Assembly (NCBI GenBank): GCA_963797175.1
Contig: CAWCOL010000005.1
Span: 496,001 to 560,000, forward strand
Reading direction: 5' to 3'
DNA length: 64,000 nt
From: DATLLN01 sp963797175
Lineage (GTDB): Bacteria > Actinomycetota > Thermoleophilia > Gaiellales > JAICJC01
Shown here: piece by piece, positions 41,533 through 50,066 of the stretch
How positions within the stretch are numbered: the first letter of the stretch is position 1
Layout of the letters: each line of letters opens with the position of its first letter
Notes under the pieces: model-generated
Database searches by the model: none
Seen by the model: only the letters and a program-made list of their open reading frames with translations
Told to the model about the DNA's origin: nothing
Translations under genes and position numbers: made by a program

Positions 41533-43577
41533 CCAGCTCCTTCTCCTTCTGGGCCTTGTCCACCACCTGCTGGGCCACGTGCGGAGGAACCTCCTCGTAG
41601 CGGAGGAACGACATCGAGTAGTCGCCGCGGCCGCCGGTCATCGACGTCAGGTCGGGCGCGTAGGCCAGCACCTCGGCCATCGGCACCTCGACGTGCACGA
41701 CCGTCCCGCCCGCGCCGGGGTCCATCCCCAGCACGCGGCCGCGGCGGCTCGACATGTCGCCGATCACGTCGCCCACGTTCTCCTCCGGCACCGTCACCTC
41801 GAGCCGCATGATCGGCTCGAGCAGCACCGGGTCGGCGGCGGCGTACGCCTGCTTGAACGCCATCGACCCCGCGATCTTGAACGCCATCTCCGACGAGTCG
41901 ACCGTGTGGTAGGAGCCGTCCACCAGCGTGACGCGGACGCCGACCACCGGCGCCCCGATCATCTCGCCGTGCTGCATCGACTCCTGCACGCCCTTGTCCA
42001 CCGCCGGCCGGAAGCCCTGCGGGATGACGCCGCCGACGATCTTGTCCACGAACTCGTAGCCCTCGTGCGACTCGATCGGCTCGATCTCGACGTGGCAGTC
42101 GCCGAACTGGCCGCGGCCGCCGGTCTGCTTCTTGTAGCGGCCCTGCGCCCGCGCCCGGCGGCGGATCGCCTCGCGGTACGGCACGCGCGGCGGCTTCAGC
42201 GCGACCTCGACGCCGAACCGGCGTGACAGGCGCTCCAGCACGATCTCGACGTGCATCTGGGAGAGGCCGCCGACGATCGTCTCGCCGGTCTGCGGATCGC
42301 GGTGGATGTCGAGCGAGGGGTCCTCCTCGGCCAGGCGCCGAAGGGAGGCGAACACCTTCTCCTCGTCGCCCTTCTGCACCGGCTCGACTGCGAACGAGAT
42401 GACCGGCGCCGGCACGGCCAGCGGCTCCACCTGCGGCGGCTGGTCGACGTCGGCCAGCACGTCGCCGGTGACCGTCTCCTTGAGCTTCGCGACCGCGCCG
42501 ATCATGCCGTTGCTGAGCACGTCGATCGGCTCGTGGTCCTTGCCCTGGAGCGTGAGCAGCTGGCCGAACCGCTCCTTGCCGTGCGTGCGGCTGTTGACCA
42601 GTGCGGAGTCGGAGCCGAGCTCGCCGCCGAACACGCGCAGCAGGTTGAGCTTGCCGCTGTAGGGGTCGGCGATCGTCTTGAAGACGTAGGCGAGGTTGGC
42701 CGCACCGCCCGACTCGGGCACGTTGCGCGCCCGCGCCGGCGACGGCAGCCCCTCGACGATCAGGTCGAGCAGCCCGTGGGAGCCGATGTTCGCGTCGCCG
42801 CGCCGCAGCCGACCGGGAACAGCTCGCCCTCGGTGACGAGCTTCTTCATCGCCGCCGCCATCTCCTCGCGGCTGATCTCGCCGCCCTCCAGGTAGCGCTC
42901 CATCAGCTCGTCGGACGTCTCGCAGACGATGTCCATCAGCTTGTCGTGGTACTCGTCGGCCGGTCTGCTTGAGGTCGTCCGGGATGGGCACGGACTCGTC
43001 GTGGCCGGAGGCGTCGTCGCCGTGCAGGTAGGCGACCATGTGCACCAGGTCGACAACGCCGCGGAACTCGTGCTCCGCGCCGATCGGGATCTCGACGGCG
43101 ACGCAGCGGTCGGAGAGCCGCTCGCGCAGCGACTCGAACGCGGTGTAGAAGTCCGCGCGCTCGCGGTCGAGCAGGTTGATCAGTAGCAGCCGGGAGATGC
43201 CCAGCTCGTCGCAGCGGCGCCAGATGCGCTCGGTCCCGACCTCGGCGCCCATCACGCCGGAGACCGTCACGATCGCGCCCTCGACGACGCGCAGGCGACT
43301 GAGCACGTCGGCCTGGAAGCTGGGCTCGCCGGGCGTGTCGATCAGGTTGATCCAGCGCCCCTCCCACTCCAGGTGCATGACGGCGGACGAGGTGGAGAGG
43401 CCGCGCTTGCGCTCCTCCTCCTCGTAGTCGGCGACCGTGTTGTGCTCGGCGACGCTGCCCAGCCGGCTGATCGCGCCGGCCTCGTACAGGAGCGACTTCC
43501 ACCAGCGACGTCTTGCCGGTGCCGCGGTGGCCGACCACCGCGACATTGCGGATCTTTCCGGGCTCCCTGTGAGGCAT
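41522..43577 (-). CDS. Elongation factor G-like translational GTPase (frameshifted in this sequence)
   Basis: About 685 residues from ATG 43577. P-loop GHRGTGKTSL, switch region, G3 DTPGEPSF, and G4 as NLLD (NLLDRERADF) instead of NKxD. Then domain II, then domains III-V (AQGRYKKQTGGRGQFGDCHV, RGRVLGMDPGAGGTVVHVEV). It is an EF-G paralog, not the main fusA: there is no rpsL/rpsG/tuf context and G4 is altered. Three indels interrupt it: an extra base near 43496, another near 42960, and a missing base near 42810. Conserved sequence continues across each, so these look like sequencing errors. Likely role: ribosome-associated or fusidate-resistance-like EF-G2; unproven. Confidence 0.78.
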
Positions 43578-43668
43578 TGGCTGATCCCTTCCGCTTGCTG
43601 GTCTCGTCGGGTTTTCGTGCGACCAAACCTTACCGGCAGCGTCAACCCCGGCCAAGCGTGCGGGTGGA

Positions 43669-44457
43669 TCAGCGGTTGCGCTCGAGCGAGGCCCGCTCGA
43701 GGCTGCCCTGGAGCTTGGCCTTGAGCCGCAGGATCGCCTTGGTGTGGAGCTGGGAGACGCGCGACTCGGTCACGCCCAGCACCTCGCCGATCTCGCGCAG
43801 CGTCAGCTCCTCGTAGTAGTAGAGCGTGATCACCGTGCGCTCACGCTCGGGGAGCTTCTGGATCGCCCCGGCCAGCGCCTCCCGCACCTCGGTGCGGGTC
43901 ATCTCCAGCGACGGGTCGTCGGCGTTCGGGTCCTGGAGGGTGTCGATCAGCGAGACGGTGTCGCCGCCGCTGGCGCTGATCGTCCACAGCTCGTCGAGCG
44001 CGGCCACCGACGAGCGGGCGATCTGCGTCAGGTTGTCCTGGAACTCCTCCTCGCTGATGCCCAGCGCCGCGGCGATCTCCTCGTCCGTGGGCGGGCGGTG
44101 GTGGCGGTTCTCCAGCTCGGCGATGGTGCGCTCGATCTCGCGCGCGCGGCTGCGCACGGATCGCGGCACCCAGTCCATCGAGCGCAGCTCGTCGATGATC
44201 GCGCCCTTGATGCGGCTGATCGCGTACGTCTCGAACTTGATGTCGCGGCCCGGGTCGTAGCGCTCGATCGCGTTCATCAGCCCGAGCAGGCCGTAGGAGA
44301 CGAGGTCGCCCTCCTCGACGTGGGCGGGCAGCCCGGTGCCGAGCCGGCCGGCCACGTACTTGACCAGCGGCGCGTACGTCAGGATCAGCCGCTCGCGCAG
44401 GTGCGCGTCCGCGTACTGCTTGTACTGCAACCAGATCTGAAGGGCGTCGTCGGTCAT
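43669..44457 (-). CDS. whiG: RNA polymerase sigma factor, FliA/WhiG (sigma-28) type
   Basis: An intact 262-residue group 3 sigma factor. Region 2: LVSYGLLGLMNAIERYDPGR then KFETYAISRIKGAIIDELRS, then DWVPRSVRSRAREIE, the FliA/WhiG signature. Region 3 has HHRPPTDEEIAAALGISEEE, and region 4 has PERERTVITLYYYEELTLRE with helix-turn-helix TLREIGEVLGVTESRVSQLH. ATG 44457 overlaps the proposed xerD stop (ATGA). No flagellar genes are present in the window. Sites of its predicted promoter type occur before flp, cpaB and the chemoreceptor-like gene. No anti-sigma factor is adjacent. Confidence 0.93.
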   Translation of the reverse strand: MTDDALQIWLQYKQYADAHLRERLILTYAPLVKYVAGRLGTGLPAHVEEGDLVSYGLLGLMNAIERYDPGRDIKFETYAISRIKGAIIDELRSMDWVPRSVRSRAREIERTIAELENRHHRPPTDEEIAAALGISEEEFQDNLTQIARSSVAALDELWTISASGGDTVSLIDTLQDPNADDPSLEMTRTEVREALAGAIQKLPERERTVITLYYYEELTLREIGEVLGVTESRVSQLHTKAILRLKAKLQGSLERASLERNR

Positions 44458-45377
44458 CCGCGCGGGTGTGCCTGTGCGTGAGCGGCTTCGCAGGTGCCGC
44501 ACGCTCACATGGGTGTATACCTGGGTCGTGGCCACCGATGCGTGTCCGAGCAGCTCCTGGATGCTCCGGAGATCGGCACCGCCCTCCAGGAGATGAGTCG
44601 CGAAGCTGTGGCGAAGCGCGTGCGGCGAGCGCTGCGGCAGCCCGGCGCGGGCGCAGCGCACGTGACAGGATCCGGCGCACGTCGGAGCCGCACAGCGCCC
44701 GCCCGCGCACGCTGACGAACAGGCGGTCGCTGCGCTCGGCGTGCAGCTCGGTGCGCCCGCGGTCGACCCAGCGGTCGAGCGCTTCGGCCGCAGCGCGGCC
44801 GACCGGGACGATGCGCTGCTTGTCGCCCTTGCCGGTCCACCCGCAGCGTCCACTCGTGGCGGTCGAGGTCGCGCAGGCGCAGGCCGCACAGCTCGGATGC
44901 GCGCAGCCCGCACCCGTACAGCGTCTCCAGCATCGCCCGGTCGCGCAGCGCGACCGGCGTGTCGGGGTCGGCGCGCCGTGCGTCCAGCAGCTCGCCCGCC
45001 TCCCGCCCGCTGAGGGTCGCCGGCAGCGTGCGAGGGCGCTTCGGCCCGGGCACGAGCGCGGCCGGGTCGCGCTCCGCGCGGCCGCGGACGAACAGCCAGG
45101 CGTGCAGGCCGCGCACCGCCGAGAGCTTGCGCCCGGAGGTGGATGGCGCGTAGCGCAGCGTGCCCAGGTAGGCGGCGTAGCGGCGGACGATCGCCATGTC
45201 GGCGTCCTCGGGAGTGCGGCCGGCGGCGGCCAGCCAGCGGCCGTACTGGTCGAGGTCGGTGCGGTAGGCGCGCAGGGTCGTCGGCGCGGCACCGGCTCCG
45301 CGCAGATGGTCGAGGTACGCGTCGACGCCGGCGCGGGCAGGAGCGGTCTCTGAGGCAGGCTCGCGCAAACGGATCAC
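44454..45377 (-). CDS. xerD: Tyrosine recombinase XerC/XerD (frameshifted in this sequence)
   Basis: A chromosome-dimer-resolving-type recombinase of about 306 residues from GTG 45377. The N-terminal SAM-like domain (VDAYLDHLRGAGAAPTTLRA) is followed by the catalytic domain: Arg in LYGCGLRASEL, Lys in GKGDKQRIVPVG, HxxR in HALRHSFATHLL, His in LGHASVATTQ, and Tyr in VYTHVS. Three single extra bases are needed to keep frame: near 44836-44838 (GTGGACC), 44649-44651 (CCC) and 44484-44487. After the last, the protein ends at a TGA (44456-44454) overlapping the sigma factor ATG. Conserved blocks on both sides of each break argue for sequence error. Confidence 0.82.
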
Positions 45378-45416
45378 CCGAGAGGTTCGGCCCTGGCCGG
45401 GCGAGTCCTTTTCCGA

Positions 45417-45572
45417 TTACCGGACCAGATCACGGCGGGCGAGGTCGCCCATCCAGACGCCCAGGATCGCCGCGGCGGCGGCGATCACCCACTCCCCGGC
45501 GGTGGCTGCGAAGACGCCGATCCCCAGCAGTCCGGCCGCCAGGACGACGAAGAGCAGTCCACGCGCGCGCAT
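45417..45572 (-). CDS. Small two-helix membrane protein
   Basis: A 51-residue protein from ATG 45572 to TAA 45417. It is almost entirely two hydrophobic helices (LLFVVLAAGLLGIGVFAAT and WVIAAAAAILGVWMGD) with a short charged tail RRDLVR. An in-frame ATG at 45626 would add 18 residues but reads over the palindrome at 45602-45620. Function unknown. The gene sits 39 bases upstream of xerD on the same strand and may be co-transcribed with it. Confidence 0.6.
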   Translation of the reverse strand: MRARGLLFVVLAAGLLGIGVFAATAGEWVIAAAAAILGVWMGDLARRDLVR

Positions 45573-45601
45573 CACCGGGAAGTATGGCGGCCGCCCGTGG
45601 C

Positions 45602-45620
45602 TTTGCAATTTGCTTGCAAA
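45602..45620. promoter_or_regulatory. Palindrome, candidate operator
   Basis: TTTGCAA (45602-45608), 5 bases, TTGCAAA (45614-45620). This perfect 7-bp inverted repeat in an AT-rich patch lies just upstream of the small membrane gene. No regulator is identified. The rest of 45621-45735 shows no gene on either strand that I can support. Confidence 0.4.
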
Positions 45621-45735
45621 ACCCACATTGCCGCTTTGCGTTCCTGCGGCTTAGTGAGTCCACGGAGCACAGCGGGCGGTGATCGAGGCCCACGCAACCA
45701 GAACTCGTCCAACTCGATCGACATAGGGGTCACGC

Positions 45736-45770
45736 CGAATCGCCCGTCCGCATCACGGACGGGCGATTCG
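45736..45770 (-). terminator. Strong hairpin downstream of the TadG-like gene
   Basis: A perfect 15-bp stem (45736-45750 with 45756-45770), loop CATCA, 48 bases beyond the TadG-like stop. On the plus strand it is followed by CTTGTTC, so it could also end an unseen plus-strand transcript. Confidence 0.65.
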
Positions 45771-45817
45771 CTTGTTCGGGGACGAGGTGAACGGGGGGCG
45801 TGCCGTTCGGGGGGAAC

Positions 45818-47018
45818 TCAGGAGAAGAGCCGGGACTTGCCCTCGTTGATGTCGAACGCGATCGCCTGGAAGATGCCGGACAGGTCGGTCGGGTTCGGGT
45901 GGTTGTAGAAGTTGCCCGGGCTGGCCATGGTCGAGAGCGCCGTGTAGGACGAGATGGCGGGCGACTCGAGCCGGCCGTTCGCGTTCTTGCAGACGTTGGC
46001 GCCCGGTGCCGTCGCGTCGAGGTCGTAGCCGATCGTGTAGACGAGCGTCTTGCCGGCCTTGATCGTCGCGGCAGAGTTGATCCCCTGGTGACAGGGCTGC
46101 GCCCGGTAGGGGGACGTGCTCGGGTAGAAGTTCGGGCCCGTGTTCGCCGCGCCGTCGGACATCATCACGATGATGTCCTGGGCGTCGGGGCGCCCGCCTG
46201 ACCGGAGGGCCGACCTGCGCCTGCTCGATCGCGTTGGCGTAGGAGGTGCTCCCGCCGCCCTGCAGGCAGCTCACCGTCGAGACCAGCTGCGAGCGCGGGT
46301 TGAGCGGACCACCCGGGCTGCGGTAGTCGCTGGTCAGCGGGACGATCACGTAGGGATTGCCGGGCGAGTTGTACTCCGAGCCGTCCGGCTTCGCGCAGCG
46401 GTTGCCGATGCTGGTCGCCGGCGGCAGCACCGCCAGGCCGACCCGCGTCCCCTGCGGATCCATCAGGCCGAGGAACGTGCGGATGCCGTCCTTCGCGTTG
46501 TTCAGGTCGGTGCAGCTGGGGTCGTTGGTGCCGTCCGAGAACTGGCACATCGAGCCGGTACGGTCGAGCACGATCATGATGTCCAGCGGCACCGCGTCGC
46601 ACGGCGAGCACGCCGATGCGGTCGCGCTGACGTGGATCGACTTGATGCCGATCAGCCCCAGGAACGTGGTCGGCACGTCGGCGCTCTGCGTCACCGAGAC
46701 GGTGTTCGCGGGCCGGCAGCCGGGGAAGTTCGCGACGCACGTCGTCGAGACGCTGGTCGCCACCGTCGGCACGTTCGGGATCGGGTTCTTGCCGCCGGCG
46801 CCGTAGGCGTACGCGGCCGAGGACGCCGTCGCCGTGTTCGGCAGGTTGGCCGCTCCGGCCAGGGCCGCCGCGTCGGTGGACGCGCGAAGGGCGACGCGTG
46901 CCCGGTACGCCTGGGCCTCGTCGATGACGAGCCCGAGCATCACGAGCATGACGAGCATGAACACAATCACGAGGGGCAGCACCTGCCCGCTTTCGCGCAC
47001 GTCGAGATCACGCCGCAT
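45818..47018 (-). CDS. TadG-like pilus protein with VWA domain (frameshifted in this sequence)
   Basis: About 399 residues from ATG 47018 (GGAGG five bases upstream). The N-terminal ESGQVLPLVIVFMLVMLVML is the TadE/G-type membrane helix, followed by DEAQAYRARVALRASTDAAALAGA, a TadG hallmark. A VWA domain begins at IMIVLDRTGSMC (MIDAS DxTxS) and continues MMSDGAANTGP and YTIGYDLDA. Seven or more cysteines outside the membrane suggest disulfides. One extra base near 46190-46200 breaks the frame in the middle of the VWA domain; the downstream frame continues it to TAG or TGA at 45818. It is located about 25 kb from the main pilus cluster. Confidence 0.82.
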
Positions 47019-47156
47019 TGACGCCTCCAAGACTCCACGCCCCCGCCTGCGGGGCGTCCCCGAATGATGAAACCTGTGCTGTGCGGCTCGCGCTGTGTGG
47101 CGCGTCTTTCAGAGCATTTGCCGCACGTCCAACGTACGACCTGTTTGGGTGGTATG

Positions 47157-47180
47157 CAACCCCCCCAGACGGGGGAGTTG
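47157..47180 (-). terminator. Hairpin terminator of the 55-residue gene
   Basis: On the minus strand CAACTCCCCC (47180-47171), loop GTCT, GGGGGGGTTG (47166-47157). This 10-bp stem with one G-U pair lies 12 bases after the small gene's stop. Confidence 0.6.
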
Positions 47181-47192
47181 GTGCCACTCAGG

Positions 47193-47360
47193 TCAACGCT
47201 TCACGTAGCCCGTCCGCTTGTCGCGGTCGTGCAGCCGCCGGCGCCGCTTCTCCCAGTGGTAGTCACCGAACTGGAACCGAAGGGCGTCGCGGAACCACAA
47301 CCGGACGGCGAAACCGCCGCGGATGAGCTCATGCCATGCCGTGGTCTGTGTGTCGTGCAC
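47193..47360 (-). CDS. Small basic hypothetical protein (55 residues)
   Basis: GTG 47360 follows a good ribosome site (AGGAGG, six bases before the GTG). The product begins MHDTQTTAWHELIRGG, continues RLWFRDALRFQFGDYHWEKR and ends with a basic tail GYVKR. It is aromatic and Arg-rich, with no membrane helix. Codon third positions are G/C-biased. It has its own terminator and lies between the lysyl-oxidase-like and TadG-like genes. Not recognised; support comes from the ribosome site, composition and terminator. Confidence 0.6.
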   Translation of the reverse strand: MHDTQTTAWHELIRGGFAVRLWFRDALRFQFGDYHWEKRRRRLHDRDKRTGYVKR

Positions 47361-47420
47361 CTGTGCCTCCTGCTTCCTGCCTCAAGCACGACTATCAGGG
47401 CGGTCCGAGAACACGTCAAG

Positions 47421-47452
47421 AGGTCACACGAACATCGCGGTTCGTGTGACCT
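47421..47452 (-). terminator. Terminator of the lysyl-oxidase-like gene
   Basis: A perfect 13-bp stem AGGTCACACGAAC (47421-47433) / GTTCGTGTGACCT (47440-47452), 6-base loop, 14 bases past the stop. Confidence 0.75.
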
Positions 47453-47466
47453 CCCGGAGGCCGTGT

Positions 47467-48969
47467 TCAGCGTGAGGTGAGGGCCGTGCGCGACATCGCC
47501 GCGAGCATGGTCGCACTGCCGCTGTACACCCAGCGCAGCGAGAACGTCCCCTGCGGCTTGGGCGTGGACGGGTTGTGCAGGTGGCCCTGCTGGTCGACGA
47601 CCCACCACTGCAGCGACGTGTTCGAGTAGCGGAGCTTGATCGAGGCCTGGCCGTAGACGTTCATCATCGGCCGGGCGATCGTCCACCAGCGGGTGCCGTG
47701 GATGCCCTTGTACTCGAGCGCCATCCGCTGCCCGTGCAGGTCGGGATGCGAGCCGCCGGCGGTGATGATGTCGTCGTGCGGCACGTAGTGGTGCTTCGAC
47801 ACGCCGATCGTCAGCGCGGGCTGCGTCTTCTTCGACACGTTGAGCGTCACGGTGGCCGGCGTGCTGGTCAGGTTGCGGCCGTCCTCGACCTTGAACTTGA
47901 CGGTGTCCGTGCCCGTGAAGCCCGAGTTGGGCGTGTACTTGACCGACTCGTTCAGGCCGGAGTGCGACAGCACCGTCAGATGTCCGTGGGCGGGCTGCTG
48001 CGTGACGGTGAAGGTGAGCGGTCCGTTCGCGGTGGTGTGGATGTAGCAGCTCATGTCCGTGTAGAGCGCGCACGGGTTGCCGTTGCGCAGCGCCGGGACG
48101 GTCGGGGCGATCACCTTGCCGGTGAGGTTGAACGTCTTGGACGCGGTCGTCACCGACTGGGTGGACGGGTTGGCGATCGTGCCCGGGATGGCCCGGCTGA
48201 CGGTGACGGTGTTGTTCGCGCTGTTCGACTCGTCGACGTAGCCGTTCGGGTTGACGGTCGCCCGAAGCTGGTACGTGCCGGGGGTGACGCCGTCGATGAC
48301 GACCCACTGCCACGAGGTCTGCGCCGCGTACAGGTCGCCCCAGTGCGGGGAGATGCCCTCGCGGGTGAAGTTCGCGCCCGGCTGCTTCGGGTTGCACCAC
48401 GTCTGGGTCGTGCCCGACCGAGGGGCGTAGTAGCGGGGCGCCCCGGTGACGCTGGCGAACCACGTGTCGTACATGCAGAAGCCGATCTTGGCCGAGTTGA
48501 TCGGGTCGCGGCCGGGGACGAGCAGCTGGTAGAGCGCCGCGTTCTGGAAGTGCCAGTGGTTGTGGCCGACGGCCGAGACGAAGATGAAGTTCGCGCCCAG
48601 CGGGGTACGGTCCTCGATGTTCGCAGCTGTGCCGGTGGGCGGGGCCTCGGGGTCGGGCGTCGTGTTGGGGACGCCGCCGTCGAAGACTGTCTGGTAGGCG
48701 TGGCCGCCCTGCATCATGATGTCGAACGCGCCGCCCTCGTTCTTGATGACGGCGTCGAAGCGGTACAGCAGGTGGCCGGGCAGCGTGTAGGCGTCGACGT
48801 ACTGGGCGGGGGCCTTGGACACGCTGGCGGGGGCGCTCGTGGGGAGAAGCGGGATCAGGTCGGGCTTGACCGGACCAGGGGTGCTGCCGAAGGCGCTCGC
48901 TGCGAGCACCATCAATCCCAGGACGACAGGGATCACGGCGACGAGGTGCCGCCGAATGCGATGGATCAT
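47467..48969 (-). CDS. Secreted lysyl-oxidase-family protein with C-terminal Ig/cadherin-like domain
   Basis: A 500-residue protein. The signal peptide ends near ASAFGST (residue ~29). Residues ~38-260 match the lysyl-oxidase fold: GHNHWHFQNAALYQL carries the copper histidines (His136, His138, His140), an FCMYDTWF segment follows, and the end reads PGTYQLRATVNPNGYVDESN. Residues ~270-390 form a cadherin/VCBS-like repeat (KYTPNSGFTGTDTVKFKVED). The C-terminal ~100 residues are unassigned. Lysyl oxidases deaminate lysine side chains for cross-linking outside the cell; whether the quinone cofactor can form is not clear from sequence. A TTGACA-TACCCT promoter is upstream. Confidence 0.78.
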   Translation of the reverse strand: MIHRIRRHLVAVIPVVLGLMVLAASAFGSTPGPVKPDLIPLLPTSAPASVSKAPAQYVDAYTLPGHLLYRFDAVIKNEGGAFDIMMQGGHAYQTVFDGGVPNTTPDPEAPPTGTAANIEDRTPLGANFIFVSAVGHNHWHFQNAALYQLLVPGRDPINSAKIGFCMYDTWFASVTGAPRYYAPRSGTTQTWCNPKQPGANFTREGISPHWGDLYAAQTSWQWVVIDGVTPGTYQLRATVNPNGYVDESNSANNTVTVSRAIPGTIANPSTQSVTTASKTFNLTGKVIAPTVPALRNGNPCALYTDMSCYIHTTANGPLTFTVTQQPAHGHLTVLSHSGLNESVKYTPNSGFTGTDTVKFKVEDGRNLTSTPATVTLNVSKKTQPALTIGVSKHHYVPHDDIITAGGSHPDLHGQRMALEYKGIHGTRWWTIARPMMNVYGQASIKLRYSNTSLQWWVVDQQGHLHNPSTPKPQGTFSLRWVYSGSATMLAAMSRTALTSR

Positions 48970-49007
48970 GCCCTACTCCCGCCTCTACGTCGAAATGGCC
49001 CCACACG

Positions 49008-49036
49008 AGGGTAGGTGCGCCCTGGAAGGCTGTCAA
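49008..49036 (-). promoter_or_regulatory. Promoter of the lysyl-oxidase-like gene
   Basis: On the minus strand TTGACA (49036-49031), 17 bases, TACCCT (49013-49008). This is a consensus -35 with correct spacing, about 39 bases upstream of ATG 48969. Confidence 0.6.
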
Positions 49037-49140
49037 GAGACGTGACGTCCAGTTGGTTGGTTGCCGCGAACCGCAGGTTGTGCTGACCATCGGTCCGAGC
49101 GCGGCCCGGCCCGTCCATCGCTGGAGAGAGAGGGAACGAG

Positions 49141-49770
49141 ATGGCTGGACTTGGAGCAGGGAGCCGCCGCCTGGCGGGGCTCGGCGTGCTGGTGGCCGCG
49201 GCGGCGTTCGCGGTGCCGGCGCTCGCAGCCGGCGGCAACGTGGTGAAGGACGCCGGGTTCGAGCGACCGGCGCTGTCCGTGCCGGCGAAGACGCTGGCCA
49301 CGGGCCAGTCGATCAAGACGTGCTTCAGCGGCGCCCGCAACTGCTGGCTCGTCAACCAGGGCTCGGCGAACCTGACCGGCTCGCTGTGGACGGCGAAGGC
49401 GGGGGTGCAGAGCCTCGAACTGAACGGCGGCGCGACCAAGGGTGAGGTCGAGCAGGCGTTCTCGACCGCGCCCGGCACGAGCTACGTCGTCACGTTCTGG
49501 CTCTCCGCCGATCCGGCGGCGACCGACAACGTCGGCGTGCAGGTTGCCTGGGAGGACATCGACGTGCACGGCGACACGACCGGCGGGCAGGTGCAGGACT
49601 TCACCTACTTCGACCCGACCCACACGGCGGCGCACATGCACTGGCAGAAGCACTCGTTCGTCGTGCCGGCCACCGACGTCGAGGGACGGCTGTTCTTCCT
49701 GAACACCTCGGGGCTGGCCGACCCCAGCACCGGGCCCGTGATCGACGCGGTCTCGGTCAAGGCGCTCTAA
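49141..49770 (+). CDS. Secreted choice-of-anchor-C / DUF642-like protein
   Basis: A 209-residue protein with a signal peptide (LVAAAAFAVPALAAGG). The mature part reads NVVKDAGFERPAL, then GSANLTGSLWTAKAGVQSLE, LNGG, EQAFSTAPGTSYVVTFWLSA and a final VIDAVSVKAL. This order matches the galactose-binding-like DUF642/choice-of-anchor-C family, probably a carbohydrate-binding surface protein. One Cys pair (CFSGARNC). AGAGAGAGGGAACGAG precedes the ATG. It is transcribed divergently from the lysyl-oxidase-like gene, so both may be matrix proteins. Confidence 0.72.
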   Translation: MAGLGAGSRRLAGLGVLVAAAAFAVPALAAGGNVVKDAGFERPALSVPAKTLATGQSIKTCFSGARNCWLVNQGSANLTGSLWTAKAGVQSLELNGGATKGEVEQAFSTAPGTSYVVTFWLSADPAATDNVGVQVAWEDIDVHGDTTGGQVQDFTYFDPTHTAAHMHWQKHSFVVPATDVEGRLFFLNTSGLADPSTGPVIDAVSVKAL

Positions 49771-49781
49771 ACGGGGCACTC

Positions 49782-49815
49782 CGCCCGGCTCCGCGTGGAT
49801 GCGCGGAGCCGGGCG
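49782..49815. terminator. Bidirectional terminator
   Basis: A perfect 14-bp stem CGCCCGGCTCCGCG (49782-49795) / CGCGGAGCCGGGCG (49802-49815), 6-base loop, between convergent stops at 49770 and 49823. Confidence 0.8.
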
Positions 49816-49822
49816 AATGGCG

Positions 49823-50050
49823 TCAGGCGGCCTCCCCCTCGAACGGCGAGCGGCCCGCCGCGATCGCGTCGGCGTGGCGGGCGATCACCGGCTCGGGGAT
49901 CGTCATGCCGCTGGCCTTGGCCGAGTCGTAGATCGCCCGCCGCACCGCGTCCACCGGCTGGCCCGAGCGCTCCCGGTGGACCCTCGCCAGCAGCGCCGCC
50001 AGCGGGCCTGTCAGGCCGTCCACCGGCCACCGCGACTCGATGTCTGCCAT
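49823..50050 (-). CDS. Hypothetical 75-residue protein, predicted SOS-induced
   Basis: ATG 50050 with a strong GAGGAGG ribosome site. The product begins MADIESRWPVDGLTGPLAAL and contains VDAVRRAIYDSAKASGMTIP and a final RSPFEGEAA. It looks like a soluble helical protein without cysteines or membrane segments. No family is recognised. A perfect LexA-type palindrome overlaps the promoter directly upstream, so the gene should be silent until DNA damage. It stands between the DUF1203 gene and a terminator, so the SOS unit may be this single gene. Confidence 0.7.
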   Translation of the reverse strand: MADIESRWPVDGLTGPLAALLARVHRERSGQPVDAVRRAIYDSAKASGMTIPEPVIARHADAIAAGRSPFEGEAA

Positions 50051-50066
50051 CTCCGCCTCCTCTGCT

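Noticed and set aside
43669..44913. XerD-sigma fusion protein, since one frame reads from the recombinase C-terminus into the sigma factor
   Set aside because: One further extra base near 44486 gives the recombinase a usual tail ending AHPRG and a TGA overlapping the sigma ATG, like the other couplings in this window.
45620..45735. Possible SRP, 6S or tmRNA gene in the gap
   Set aside because: No GGTCAGGTCCGGAAGGAAGCAGCC-type core, no tRNA-like ends, no extended bulged helix.
40524..46200. Reading the RlpA-like, EF-G-like, xerD and TadG-like genes as true pseudogenes
   Set aside because: Conserved motifs continue past each indel, the indels are nearly all single extra bases, and the genes are unrelated but adjacent.
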